From contig CM049319.1 of NCBI GenBank assembly GCA_026874595.1, positions 20,263,601 through 20,327,600 of the forward strand: 64,000 bases of DNA, written 5' to 3'. The translations under genes and the position numbers were made by a program. The notes beneath the pieces were generated by a model. It did not search any database and was not told the DNA's origin. It worked only from the letters and a program-made list of their open reading frames with translations. Position 1 is the stretch's first letter. Every line of letters begins with the position of its first letter. This document shows positions 12,601-27,300 of the stretch, piece by piece. Origin of the DNA: Sipunculus nudus (lineage: Eukaryota > Annelida > Sipuncula > Golfingiida > Sipunculidae).

Positions 12601-15600
12601 ACATAAAAAGAAATAACTCCTGGTCCCCGCTAACATGATAACTGCTGCTCTTTGGTATCGAAGGTGTCAGTGTTACTCGCATTCTCTCTCTCTCTTTCTT
12701 TCTCTCTCTCACACACACGCACGCACGCGCCAATGCGTGTGCTCATGCTGGACACCACTTATATTACTGAAAACCTTCAATTCCTTATGTAGTGTACCGG
12801 TTAATTCATAATTTTTCAATTAGACCAATAATTGTTTTTAGGATAGCAGGATTAATTTGGATCTACACAAGGTCTTTGATTATGTGTATAGATATATCCT
12901 CATATGGCGTAGCTACAGATACGCCATATCAGTATAAAATGCATTTTGTTTAAGGAAACGAGACAAAGAGTAATTTACAGGACCTGTTTGCTGAAGTATA
13001 ATGTAAGTATTATCAGGAGGAAAACCACACCTCAAGAAAAGCCGCGTCACGGCTTACAAACGCGTTGCCAGAGAAAATAGGACTTGCTTTGTGAAACGGT
13101 ATAGAGGAGTTCTTGAATCAGTGCGCGCCATGCAGTCGAAATCACTATTCCTTCTACCCACTGTTCCATGCCCAACGAAGCCCAACATGTAGGAGGGTGT
13201 GGTTGAATTTTGAATAATTTTGAATAACAGAAGCATATTTTCTGCTTATTTAGTTGTGTAAGTTCGTTACTGGAATTATTTCTATCCATTATCTTCGGGA
13301 GGAACTTGATACATCTACGTGACATGCATGTGATTCAAACCATTCTTGGTCCTGATCTTGGTAACGTAACCCAGGCATTGTTTGTAACGTGAACCCCAAC
13401 CACGAAAGAAAACAGGACGCTGTACTTTAATAACAGACCCGCCGTCCCCAAAGAAACAACTTTTTATTCCAATTTGCTTGCACTTGAAAGCACGGGCATT
13501 GTGCAATCCCGCTGATTATCTCTTCTGGCGTTTACACAAGGTCTTCAACTGTTACTTCACAGAGTTGCAACTTGTCAACAAAGAGGAATTTGTCAGTAGC
13601 TAAGCGTTAAATGACTTACATTGCACTCGTTGCCCTGTTTCACCGGATTTAGAGACACATGTGGAACTATTGCCGCCTTATGGACACCCATCAGTATTCC
13701 CACACACAGCGAGGCGACATTAGTGACAGCGGCCATATACGTGACGGGCGTCAGAGCTGATAAGCGGACTTTTTCAAGCAACTCGATATCTGCAGGTCCC
13801 TTTCAGTTTACCTGATAACTTTAGCCGTACTTAAATTTAACAATTAATAATGGATAATGAGCATGTATCAGTTTCTTGCTTATCATAATCCGTCTTTTAC
13901 ACAGGTCCTATTTGTATTTTGATATAGGCATAAAGTCCGTCTGTTAAGCTCATCCCTCCATGAACCTTTGGTGTCAGCGCAGTAAACTTCCAGTAAGTAA
14001 AATACCAATAAAGAATCTAGTTCGAGTTAAACTCATTAAAATATCCGCGCATATTCAATAAGGTCCGAGGTCACCGGAATTATAATTTGAACCAACTAAT
14101 TAATGAAAAAAATGATTAATTTTAACGAAACTCACTAAGAATATTTAAAATAAAGTATCTCACCCGAGTTCGATTCTCGGCAATATCTGCGTCAGGTCAG
14201 ATTTCACAAGACATGGTTTATAGGCAAGGGCGGATAAGGGCTCTCATAAAAGAGGGGACGACAACCTGGCATGAATAACTCATGGAGGGTTCCATCAGTA
14301 GATCGGTGGCGCCACCTGTATTTTACTTAAATTTTACGTGTTTATTCGCTTTTTCTTGATACCTTCAAATGAAGCAGTCTCGACGATAACTTGGCACAAG
14401 CCGTAACCATTAGGCCTACATTCTGCGAGCTACTGACTAAAAAACATGATTTTTAACAGCCAGCGAGTCAGGGCACAAATTATATCCATTTGGCCTAGAA
14501 TCTTCTAATCTGATGTTCAGGGAGGTCCTTGGCAAATCTCCTCGGACACCTGAAATTAGGTCATGGTGACCTATATTCTGTGAATATCTGGCCAAAAACT
14601 TGATTTTTAACTACCAGACAGTCAGACAGGACACAAATTGTAAATATTAGGCCTAGAATCTTCTAATATGACATCCAAGGAGGTCCGTTGCATGTCCCCT
14701 TTGAATCCTGAAATTAGGTCACTGGGACCTATATTCGATGAGCTGTGAGCACAAAATCTAACACTGAGCAACCAGAAAGTCAGACAGGTCACAAATCTTT
14801 ACTGTTAGCTCTAGAAACGTCTTTCTTAATATAAAGGGAGGTCATTGTACTGTCTCCTTTGACATCCAACATAAGGTCACTGTGACCAATATTCTGTTAA
14901 CTGTATGAAACAACATGATTTAAGTAGCCTATAAGTCAGATGGACACAAGTCATAGGATTGTGACGTAGAAACTTCTAATGTAGCATCTGGGGAGTTCCT
15001 AGTAAAATCTTTTTGCTGGTACGTATTATCTAAGAATTATGGGCAAAACATAATTTTGGGCACTCTGGAAGTCATTCTACCCATTGTTCAACGGTCCTTG
15101 ACAAATATATTTTACCAGATCATAATATCAATGATTTATACATGCATCACCTCCATGTATACATGTCAAATTCAGCTAAGCATCTTGAACAATCATGGGT
15201 CATTTGTTATATTTTCCCGCCTCTGGAGAGAAAAAGGGGATACGCCCCCCTGCGCCCCCCTCCCCCGTAAACCTGCCCGCTAATAAGTATATGTAGATGT
15301 AAAGCTATCAATTGCCTCCGCGAGGAGTGTAGGCATTTATTCCCGTTCGTGTGTGTGTGTTTGTGTGTATTGTTCACATAACTCACGCAATCTTGAACGG
15401 AATCTCATGAAATTTCCCAGGCATTAACTCAGGCGTTTTGATGTTGGTCCAGCATCTTCTCCAGAGCATGAACAAGTAATTTATTCACGAATGCACGGTC
15501 ACTTATGCACGAATGAGCATGAGAATATGGGCCAAAATAAGTGAATGTACTGCAGGTCCAGTCTCACAAGCCGCGCTCTGCGGCCTGGCCACCTGTTCAG

Positions 15601-16932
15601 GTCGTGGTCGAGCGCCCAGCACCTCGCACTTACTGTGTCCACTGTGTTCGTAGGGCGTTTATATTTTAGACTTGTGTTCATTTGGATGCACATTTCTAGT
15701 TGTTTGATAAGATGTCAAGTACAACCGGGCTACTTCTGACACTCCTCTTACGCCCTCATTCTGATTGATTTTCTCTTAATATCTACTGTTTGATATTTTT
15801 TAAGTTTAAAGGCTTTTGTTTTTCTTGTATCAGAATGCAACGACTGGTTCACGGTCATCGCCAGGGTAGCAGGAACATAGACATGAGGTCATATCATCGT
15901 CCGACTTCAACCGGAAGAGAAATGACTTGTCTCGGCCTCAAACAGATGCCGAATCACATCCCCTCAGGTAGGCTTTCCTCTTAGTTATTTTCACATGTAT
16001 GGTTTTGTGAATTTTGTTAATTTATCCTTTTGAAGGGTAGTATTATTGTATTGGCAGCGTCCGTCTTTCCGTCCCGTCTGTCCGTTTACCCTAAACTGTT
16101 GCCCCGATATTATACAAAGAATCTGATTAATTTTCTTGTACTCAATATAAATATTTACCATACAGTACACTCGCGCCCAAGTTTGATTCCAAGCAAACTA
16201 AGCGTATGAAGTCAGAGGTCACAGGACTTGGGTATCGCCATGATAAATAACCATGAATCTGATGGATTTGTATAACTAACTATCAATGTCCACCAATAAA
16301 ATATCATACCCTTATCCCAAGGTCAGATTGAAAAAAAAATCTACGAAGGACATATCATGCACCTTTGCGGTCCTCTTGTCTATACAACTCCAATTGTATC
16401 CAAAAGATACAGTGGGATGGGATTAAATCCAAAAATAACCCTAGAATATGGCCATTACATTTAAGAGCTGAGACGAACTGCTTACTGGCCACAGGGAGAT
16501 GTGTTGGTATCGATTATTGGCCCGCAGTGATGTAGTCGAGTCCATACCATCCGAGTCCGAGTGCAAGTACCATTCCATGTAGGCCACTCGACTACAAGTC
16601 CTAATCCTTGGGTTCGAGTCAAAGTCCACCTACAAGTCCGAGTCATTTGGAACCCAAATCCACTACAAAGTTTCTTATTGAAAAAAAAATTAAAAAGTCA
16701 CATTCCATGGGATTTTGGAGCGTCCCGTAGGGAGGGGAAATTTATGTCAAATTTCGGCGGATTGATATTTAAAAAAATAAACATTTTGTCAGCTCCCTTG
16801 TCAGTTGTCAGGGAAGTTTATGACTGGTTCCTTTGAGGAGGTCGGCAATGTTAAGTGACTTATGTAAGAAACAGTTTTTATTCTTTCCGTCCAAAAGCCA
16901 GATATTCGTCGACCGATGGGACACTCGGACAC

Positions 16933-16992
<60 letters not shown>

Positions 16993-19810
16993 GTGTGTGT
17001 GTATGATTTTGGTTGTCCTTTTTGCGAAGATGACCATAACGATCAGGGTTTTCGGAGATGACATGTGATGCCAATCCGGGCACGGAAGAACATCCCACAT
17101 GTTGGGCACACACACACAGACACACACACATATATATATATATAATAATCAACGTTAAATAAGTAGCTTCTACTAAAGAGAATCAAAGTATGCTATCTGG
17201 ATATAGCTGGGGTTAGAATTGAGGCTTGCTGCGCTTAGTCCCACGACTATTATAGTCACGACTATTAATTATCCAGGGGCCGCTGGGGAAGGGGTACGAT
17301 CAGTGGTCATTTGTACGTCCACAGATCCTATAACCCATAACAACCCCGGGTTCTTTGATCATGAGGAGGCAAGGGGTACATTTACGCGGTCATATGGTCA
17401 AACCATCAGAGGCAGCAACGGTACCACTCTACACAGCTACACAGGGCGTGCTGGTCTGAGGTACAGACCTACAAAACAGGATGACGGGAGCTCAGGTTTA
17501 CAAATAAACTCTTACTGTCAATCAAATCATAACCAAAAGTTCTGGCATAACCACTCATATAATGTGACCTCTCAGTTTAAGGACAGAAGTTCATGACAAC
17601 TTAATGCCCGAAACAGACAAATATACGGAGTCTGTTTAGGGGCATAAGTGGAAGAATGTATTTTGGCATTACGGCCTTGGGTTTGCAGTAGTTTGGTCTA
17701 AAGGTGTTGATCAAAAACCTTTAAAACCACACTAGCCAAAATATCATGATATATATTTATATTCATTAGCAAAAATCGTATATAAACGGACGTATATAAA
17801 AGCTTATAGATAGAGAGCACTTTTACAGAAGAATGAGATGGACGCCCGATGATTGCACGCAAAGTGTACTATGTCATTCTTTAGTATTATGCATCAAACG
17901 TAACTGATAACCTGTAACTATTATGCTCAACGATACAACAACATACTATCCAAGTGTGTACCGTTATAAACCATATAACAGTTCAACCTGTACTGGACAG
18001 TGGAGGGGATAAACGCTCGGGTCTCTCCGCTAACGACGCGGGTTCCATCCGAGTGGGTTGCAGCCGTCTAAGGTCGTTTGATTTCTCCGGTTTCCTTCAC
18101 TTCAAAAGACTACCGAACGCTACCATCCGAGCCATAGAGAGTGCCTCTTATTAGTCATTATAACTAGTTGTACAATCCGTTGAAAATAAATAAAGTTTAT
18201 AAAAAAACGTCTTACCTGATGAGTTTAACATCATGTTGTACAAAACTATGAAGTGGTAAACGTTTGACAAATTTGATTATATATATGATACTAAAGGAAC
18301 ATACCGAAATTAAGAGTCCAAACTATGTAATAGGTAAATAAAAGTGAATGTAGTTATTTGATCTCATGTCCGGAAACCTCACGGTGAACAAAAAAAAAAT
18401 TATACAGAATTAAACGGATAGGAGGAGGATAGACGTCAATTAACAACCTCTCCTTCTCGTTGTATGTAACGGCTGTATTGTAAGTTAAGCTGTCAAAATC
18501 CAATAACCTGTGCAGTAATATGTACGTAAATTTTATATAACATTCCGTATTTATACGTTATATAATGAAACATTATATAAGCTGGACCCAGCTGTCTTTT
18601 ATATCTTCTTTTGATATACAGAATTTTGAGAAATGAGTAACATCCCCTTAGCTCACATTATGCATTAACCTCATTTGACCGACAGGCGACATCAAAGGAG
18701 ACATTCATGTGTAAACAAAGCGAGGTTAATGTCATCTGCTGACAGAGTGCGGACAGACGGGAACGGACTGGCGGGAGGGGGCAGGAAACGGAACACCCTC
18801 CCCGCCATGACCGCCCAGCGTCGGAAGAAAAATTGACCGTGTAATCTGTCAGGAAGGCCTGAAGGGTGACATGAAACCGAGGCTGAGGATGTCCAGAACG
18901 ATGCCAACTGTTAACACATCCCCCACCCAGACTGCATACTCACCTTCTGGGCAATAGGTCCTAATAATATTCAAGGAGATCAAAATACTGTCCATTGTCT
19001 GGAGTTTCGTTATCTCTGGCTGTTTGGACCATCGCAGTGTTACTTGCTACTCATAGTTACCTACATTTGATTATTATTTTTTTATTGATTATGCATTTCT
19101 AAAGATACCAATTTATCTGTTTAGTCAACTTTTGCACGCAATTGTTTGTACATGTTTTAGACAAAGTAGGCGTGGCTTTCTCAATACATATTACTTTTGT
19201 TGTCGAGTAAAGGAGGTAAAAGGACTTAATAGACTTACAAGCGCCACGTCGCAAGCTTTATGTTTTCATGCTTCGGAAATTTGCTGTCCGAGTATCCACG
19301 GTTCATCCGCTTATAATATATCGTCAATTTTGAGGATTCATGAAACTATTGTGTATTCCGGCCACCTTGTGTACCATCTATATATTCTTTATTATCGTTT
19401 CTACTATTTCTTTATGTTCTCAGTTCCACCGTCCCTTTACGTTTGGAGCATGCAGCAGGACCCATATTTTATTAATATGCCCTACCTCTATATATACCGG
19501 TATAGCTTCTTTAGTCCACATATATTTTCGACCCACCCTCTGTTCAATGTCGCCCCGCCCGTTATATAATGAGTATTAACGACCCTCTGGGACAATTAAC
19601 CCCTCGTGCGGGACGCTATAAGAACAGCTGTGGCTCCTCTGTTCACTGACCACTGTGATGGCTAGTTTAACCCTGCTCTCCTTCTTTACAAGCATGCGGA
19701 TTTTATTACCCATGCAGACTCTCAAAAAGAACACGCCCCCATTTATCATGTACTTTGATCAAGGCTTGGCATCTGCTGATAAAACGGTTCGAAAAAAGTA
19801 CTGTATATCG

Positions 19811-19864
<54 letters not shown>

Positions 19865-22800
19865 ATGTTTATTCGTTTTGTCAATGAAAAGTTGAGAACT
19901 GCACAGCATTGCATGTATTATCGCTACAACATTGTACGATGTTATAACATCGATGCATGTTTCCACGCATGCGCAGTTTATTGATCAATAAACCTGGCAT
20001 AGCCTTTTTAGAATTCCACCGACTGGATTTATTAACCTTGAACGTTTTCTGCTGGGAAAACTGTGTCTTATCCCAGAGCGATATGTTCCTTTATATACCA
20101 GGCCAAAAATGCTCAAGAGAAATCCTGGGAATTCACTATAATATAGGCGCCAGGGTAAATTATTTACGGATAATTCATATCTGCGCCACGCGTGCTTCCT
20201 ACAGGTGTGTTACAGGTGTGTTTTAATAGAGTCCCGGTCGACGGCCCTCCCATCTCAGTCTAATGCATTAACCAGACGTTCGTATACAGGTATATAGGTT
20301 ACCGCAGTAGGCTAGCTCATACACAAATATAGGTAAAACAAGATCTGCGTCCAGTTAGTGGAGGGAAACACACGAAATAAGAGCATGTTCACTGCATTAT
20401 TTGAAAAGTGTTCGAAATATCAGAGGATTACTTTAATTGTGAAAATCTCATGCATGCGCACGAATGTGTATAGCTATATTGAACACTTTCATCTTGCGTT
20501 TGAACGAAATCTACTTTAGATCAAAAACATTTGATTAAAAACGAAATAAACTACATTTTTGCCAGAGAGAAATCCATTTTAATAAAATGAATACATGTAA
20601 ATCAATTGGCTTAACCCAGAAAAAAAAAACATTTTTGGCCAAAACAATAGCCACATAATATCTCGGATAGCAAATGAAGTTAAATGTTGTGGTTCACAGT
20701 TTCAGTAAAAAAAAAAAAAAAACGTGGCTGTCAACAGTTCAAATGGATCAGTCTGATCAGCATGGAAACATAAAGAGGATATTTGACAGTCACTATGTGT
20801 ATATCCTCTTACTTCTTGAATTTAATGCACGTCACCAGTTATGTTAAACTGTGAACACTAAAATGGCCCTATGTAATATAAAGTGTACAGATGCAAACCA
20901 GAGTACCAATTAAACAGGAATATCTTAATTTAAAAAGAAATGACAAGGCGTTTTTAGCTCAGCTGACTGTAAGTCAACTAAGGTATAGGTATGGCGCTTT
21001 GTTCGTCGTCCATTTGGCCTTCCGTCCTCCGGCCGGCCGTCCGTTAGCAGGGCACAAATCCTTACCACTGACCCTTGAAGCCTGTAACTAACAATCTAGG
21101 GAGGTCCATAAAAAATCTTCTTGGTAAACCTGAAATAAGGTCACTGGGACCTATATCCTTTGAGCTATAGGGCTCGTAAATAACCCCCTGAATAATAAAA
21201 AAAAAATTGAAACAAAACCTCAAATATCTTGATAATTAATGCATGGATTGTCATGAAACTTGCATTGAATAGTGACCATGATGAGTTTTGTCAGTTCCCG
21301 AAAAGTGGTGGCGCCACCTGTATTGTTTCTTATTTTTACGAATATTTTTCTAATTTTTTAATATAAAATGACAACAATCATGTCAGTTTCTCAGGTGTGA
21401 TTACATCTAGTGTCCCAAAACCTGATGTGATTATTGTTTAAAGTTGATGCCCTATAGTTATCACCCTGTCTGTCTGTCTGTTCGTCTGTCTGTAGTCTGC
21501 CCATCCGTCCATCCAAACAAATGTGTTTCCAGATGATAAATCCAGGTTGGATTGACATATGGATTTCAAACATGACTTACACATGGCCAACCCAGGAGTA
21601 CTAATAATAAAACCTAAAGAAAGGTCCCCGGAAAATATCCGAAAGAATTGGTCTTAAACCCTTAAAACGATTGCGGCAGGTGATCTGTAGGATTTGTAAA
21701 ACAAAACATCCAGCATCAGGATACTACATTCAGAAGGGCTATTTCACCAGAAACGAACTCTAATTTAGAAAATGACATTCTTCTTGCATGTTTGTGTGAT
21801 TTCTAGAATTTCCTGTTTCTAGAAATTCCATGATGCTGAATGTATTTTTTTTTTATCCTGTGTAAACCAGTCAACACTTTATCATATTTTTTTATTTGAC
21901 TGCTACACAAAAAAAAAAACGCCAACAGCAGTAGATATTTTGCGTGATTAGGTTTTAATTTTTATTATTAATTCCTGTAGACAAGTGATGATCAGTTATA
22001 TATCTGGCGACTCTCTGTTATCTGTCAGATTAAATATATTAAAACTAATTAAAGTACAGCATCGCCAAAAAATGCTGCTGACTCCGTGAAAAAAAGTGTA
22101 CCAGAGACCCGTTCAAGTGAACGCTTTTGCCTATGGGGTTACCTGTAAACATCAGGTATTGCTGCATGCGCTGGACTGGATATTGCATCAGTCAAAAGTT
22201 TTCAGCTATTCTTTCATGTCTTCTCTCATTTCCTCTAACGTTCAGTCTTATGTTTACAGAAATGTTGGCACATTGTAATTATATGAATGGATATTCCTTT
22301 ACAATGATGAATAAATTGCACGTCATCTTTTAGGAATACATCAAATTTTAATCTCTACCAAAATCGGTCTTTAATTCTTTTTAAAATACAGAAACATGTC
22401 ACTATACAATAAACATTAATAATGACTTATAGTGAAATCTTCCAGAATGTGAATTCTTACCATACACAAATAAACAAAATCGGCCGACTTTGTCGCAAAC
22501 ATTGGCTCACTACACGATTTCGCTAATCGCCCGATAAAATCGGCCGATTTTCTTTGACAGTGCCAGACTCTTGGCGACGGCGATTTTTCACGCCGACGCC
22601 GACAAAATCGCGTCGCTTGGGGTGTCACACTTCACGACAATGTACCCCCGTCGGTACATAGTCGGCCGATCCTATGAATCGGCCGATAAAATCGGTAAGT
22701 GAGCCGCCGGCTTAACAAATACACAGTACAAAATCGATGCGACATTGTCTACAATACACTTAAATTTGCCCATGGACCGTATGTTCGTACAGCAGAGATT

Positions 22801-24246
22801 ATCATAGAACACGAATGTCCATATATGGACTTTCTAAAAACATGCATGATTTCAGTGCGAATGTTACCAAGCGGGTTGAGTTATCTATTGCCTATGGGAC
22901 GCTGTTAACCTCCTCATAGCAGCGAAGCCATTCACAGGAGACCAGGCGGCCTGATATGCGAATGTGACGGAATCGTCAGGAGCCTTGTGACGCCCTAATA
23001 TGCAAATATCAGGGATTCGCCATACGGACTTTACAGGGCTTTAGTGATAAGAGCAAGAACTGAATTACGTCGCGTCTATCGGTACATGGAATCACGTTTC
23101 ATTTGAAGCATTTTAGCAGAAAACATCAGTACACTAAAGCCCCGGCAGGGCTAAGATCAAAGGTGAAGGTCACAGGAGCCACATGATTGTGGATGCACTG
23201 TAAATCAAACTTTTAATCACTCAATTTCCATATTTCACACATGGCTTATTTGCCCAAAGTGAAAGAAATCTGTAGATTTTGAGGTTACCTAGTCAGAGGT
23301 TAAAGTTCACTGGACTCACTTTTTCAAAATATCGTTTCAATAATCTAAACGCTGCAGATCTCAGATTTTTTGTATTAAGGTCATTGGTTAAGGTCACAGG
23401 ACCGTCATTCTGAAAAATTTCTTTAAAAAATATCCTAATTGACAAATTCAGCTGAGCGTCGAGACCCCTGGGTCCCTGGTTAGATAAGAACTTTGACTAA
23501 ATATGGTCCTCCTTTATCCATGTACCTAACCCGTATACTCTGTGTCAGAAATCGCCGCAACATGTCGCTTATTTTGGGGAGGTCTGTTTCACGTATGAAT
23601 GTACTAAGTCGATCAAGGCCCCTCTCTATTTTCCTGGACTGAACAGGTATACAGGATATTCAATGTGCGCAATATGAGACGGAGACCCCGATAGTAATAA
23701 TAAATCGAGGCGCTCACATTCCGCCATTTATTACACGAATGCCTATTAAATTGAATGACATGTCTACTGAATGTGTTGCACCAAATGCATAATGTAATAT
23801 TCTTTGAGCTGGGACAGCGAATGCAGTGTAATTTGCAACTGCATACTTCGCTTCAGATGGCCAATGGGTTTGGCGTAGACATTCACTCCTGGTATATGGT
23901 TTCTGGTTGATCTATGTTTATAAGCGCGGAATTCCATATACATCTCTTTCATGAAAAAATCTGCGAACGCAGGGGTTCTTTCGTGCCCAATCAGCCCAAT
24001 ACAGTTACGATGGTGAACAAATTGACACTGTACCGAGTTAGCAGATCTAAAGCAGACGGCGCCCACGAGGATTGTATACCGGAAGTGGTATCCTCTTTCC
24101 GGCGGTAACCCCATGATCCTTCTCGCCACGCCCCCTCTATCCTGACACTCACGCACCTCATACTCTAGTTACCGTTCATCACCTGGAAATCGTGGTGAAG
24201 AATTCCCTTGGCGTTATAAAGAGAAACATTTGCGCCTGGCAAAACG

Positions 24247-24309
<63 letters not shown>

Positions 24310-27300
24310 GATGATAGATGTTGCTACTGCTCCACATTTACCCCATGTCATGTAGAAAATGACTACTCAACAAGAACAGGTGCGGGATTAATTACTGCAT
24401 AACCTAAAAACCCATATATATATATATATATATATATATGGTTTCCATTTCCCCGTATCACCAGTTCCTCTTAAATTTATCTTTAATATGAAAAAAATAT
24501 GTCTAAGGGTCACTGAAAATGTTAATTTGCACAGTATGTATTGCATGAATATTAATGTAGCTAAATGATAAAACTATATTTTTAATCATAAGTCTACTGG
24601 ATTTCAAGGTTTATATGTAAAAAATATTGGATTTTACCTCGCAGGTTCGATTTCGCTATTTTTCCCTTGATTGAGCCAGGGACCTTATTCTGACATGAAC
24701 AAATTAATTTAGCGAATAGTTTACACCTAAGCTCTGAGCAACTGTTAGTCTGGTTACTCAAAACTGTTATTTTCATGTAAAGGTGAACGAAATGCCAAAG
24801 GTTCTTACTATCAGTATAATGGTGTCTTTTGTAAAAAATGATTTCTCATTAATATACGCTGTGATGCATTACAAAAATATCCACCAGGTGCCCGAGAACA
24901 TTTCATTGATGTAAGTTTTACGTTATTTCTTCAAAGCTTCCACAATCTGACCAAGTTCCTGTTTATAACAGGTGTCGTCACCAGGTGGCGTTCAATGATT
25001 CATTATTTCTCAACCGTATGGTAGGGTTTAATTATTACTCCTAGCTGAGTCTCGAGTCGATAACTATGGATGACGATGGTTTTATGGTGACTGCGGAAAT
25101 TTGGAAAGGATGCGAATCCAATGGCAATCCACGTTTCAAAAGGTTAGATGTCACAAGATATTTAAGAGAATCAACCTACAGAAAAATGGAACATACCGGG
25201 GTCATTAAGAGGGTTTCACTGGGCCACACCAAGAGGGTATCACCAAGAGCTCGCCACACCAATCTTCGGTCCATTTAATAGACCAAACCGTCCGAAAGAG
25301 CGATGACCGACACTGAGTGTTCGGTTTCAGAATGTTGTTTTATCGATTCTTTGCTAGAGCCACCGATTATCGGATTGATTCTTGTCCGAGCCTCAGATGT
25401 TTGTGTGGATTCTTGTCAGTGCCATCAATAATTGAGTGGATTCTTGTCGGGACACTCGATAATTGGGTGGATTCTTATTAATTTTAATTCTTGTTAGGTC
25501 CATCGATAACTGCGTGAATTTTTGTCATGGCCATCGACAATTGCGTAGATTTTTGTCAAGGCCATCAATAATTGTGTGGTTTTTGTCATGGCCATCGATA
25601 ACTGCGTGGATTTTTGTCAGGGCCATCGATAATTGCATGGTTTTTGTCAGGGCGATCGAAAATTGCGTTTTTTTTAGCTCAGCTGACTGTAAGTCATCTG
25701 AGCTATAGCGATCACTCTTTGTCCGTCCGTCCGGCCGTCCGGCCATCCGGCCGTCTGTCCGTTAACAAGGCACAAATCGTAACCACTGGACCTGGAATTT
25801 CCTAACTTTTCATCCAGAGAGGTCCATGAAAAATCTCCTTGGAAGCCTGGAATAAAGTCTCTGGTACCCATATTCTTCAAGCTATGGGGCTCCGAAATAC
25901 CCCCCCCCCCCAGAATGATAAAAATTTGATACAAAAGCTCAAATATCTGAACAACTAATGCATTGATCACCATGATTCTTTGTATGGATATTGATCATGG
26001 AGTGTTTCATCAGTTTCTGCAGACTGGTGGCGCCACCTGAATTTTTTTTTTTATTACGATTTTTTTTATCTATTTCTGAGACCTCAAAAGATGCCGTCAT
26101 CTGTTAACAGGGCACAAATTGTAACCACTGGACCCGGAATCTTCTCACTGTATATCCAGAGAGGTCCATGAAAAGTCTTCTTGGAAACTGGAATTAGGTC
26201 TCTGTTACCCATATTCTTCGAGCTATGGGGCTCCGAAGTACCCCCCCAGAATAATGAAAAATTTGATACAAAAGCACAAATATCTGAACAACTAATGCAT
26301 TGATCACCATAAATTTTTTGCATGGATATTGATCATGGTGTGTTTCATCAGTTTCTGCAGACTGGTGGCACCACCTAAATTTTTATTTATTTTTTTTTAC
26401 GATTTTTTCTCTCTATTTTTGAGACCTCAAAAGATGCCATCATCTGTTAACAGGGCACAAAACGTAAGCACTGGACCCGGAATCTTCTCACCGTACATCC
26501 AGAGAGGTCCATGAAAAGTCTTCTTGGAAACTGGAATTAGGTCTCTGTTACCCATATTCTTAGAGCTATGGGGCTCTGAAGTACCCCCAAGAATAATGAA
26601 AAATTTGATACAAAAGCTCATGTATCTGAACAACTAATGCATTGATCACCATGATTCCCTGCATGGATATTAATCATAGAGTGTTTCATGAGTTTCTGCA
26701 GACTGATACTCTGAAGTACCTCCAGAATAATTGAAAATTTGATACCAAAGTAGGGCACAAATCGTAACCATTGGGCCCAGAATCTTCAAACTTGACATCC
26801 TGAGACTTCCTCAAAAGTTCTCCCCAGAAACCCGAAATTGGGTCACAGTGACCTATATTCTCAGAGTATTGGGGTATGTTTGAGCACCCCAGAAATAATA
26901 CAAAATACACACAAATTGCCGGATTCCTCATGAAAGGCTCGTTTGATTGTTATCAAATTTGTTGTGCTTATGGGTCTTGATGAACTTAAGCTAATATGCA
27001 TGAACAATGATGCCACCTATCTTAATTAGTTGTCTGTGCAAGGACATATTATCAACATGTCAGTCGGCTGAGCGTCATGACCCATGGGTCACTTGTTTGT
27101 CAGGGCCGTCGATGAGTTTGTGGATACTTGACCGAGGCATCGATTACATAGTTGATTCAGGACTATCCATAATGCGACCACTGGCTATTTTGCAGTATCG
27201 ATATATCAATATATTACGCATTCGTGAAATTACCGATTATGTCATTGTGTACTTTTCATTTTTGTTTACTTTTCTTTCTTTGCCTCTCTTCATCCCAGTG

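Larger units (their letters stand above)
6677..15833 (+). other. Intron 1 of the LRR/pseudoprotease gene
   Basis: A 9.2-kb intron running from GTGAGT to TATCAG. It contains a SINE-like element near 8.8 kb, scattered fragments rich in GTCCGTCCGTTAACC and AGGTCACA (about 8.0-8.35 kb), a TC/CA microsatellite, a SINE B-box fragment at 14.2 kb and a decayed pearl-like repeat at 14.3-15.2 kb. Open frames around 10.4, 11.2 and 13.0-13.8 kb show no domain. Confidence 0.75.

Noticed and set aside
17219-17596. 125-codon plus frame
   Set aside because: No recognisable domain, no splice context, not compatible with the flanking exon phases as a needed exon.
23764-24156. 130-codon minus frame
   Set aside because: No family recognised; composition looks random, and a 64-codon plus frame overlaps it. 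Left out as unsupported rather than disproved.
25350-25668. CRISPR-like regular repeats
   Set aside because: Units are contiguous without unique spacers and the context is eukaryotic; this is a minisatellite.
26084-26633. Two minus frames with near-identical peptides (KKTFHGPLW...)
   Set aside because: The similarity is due to the ~342-bp tandem units of the pearl-like element, not to a gene family.
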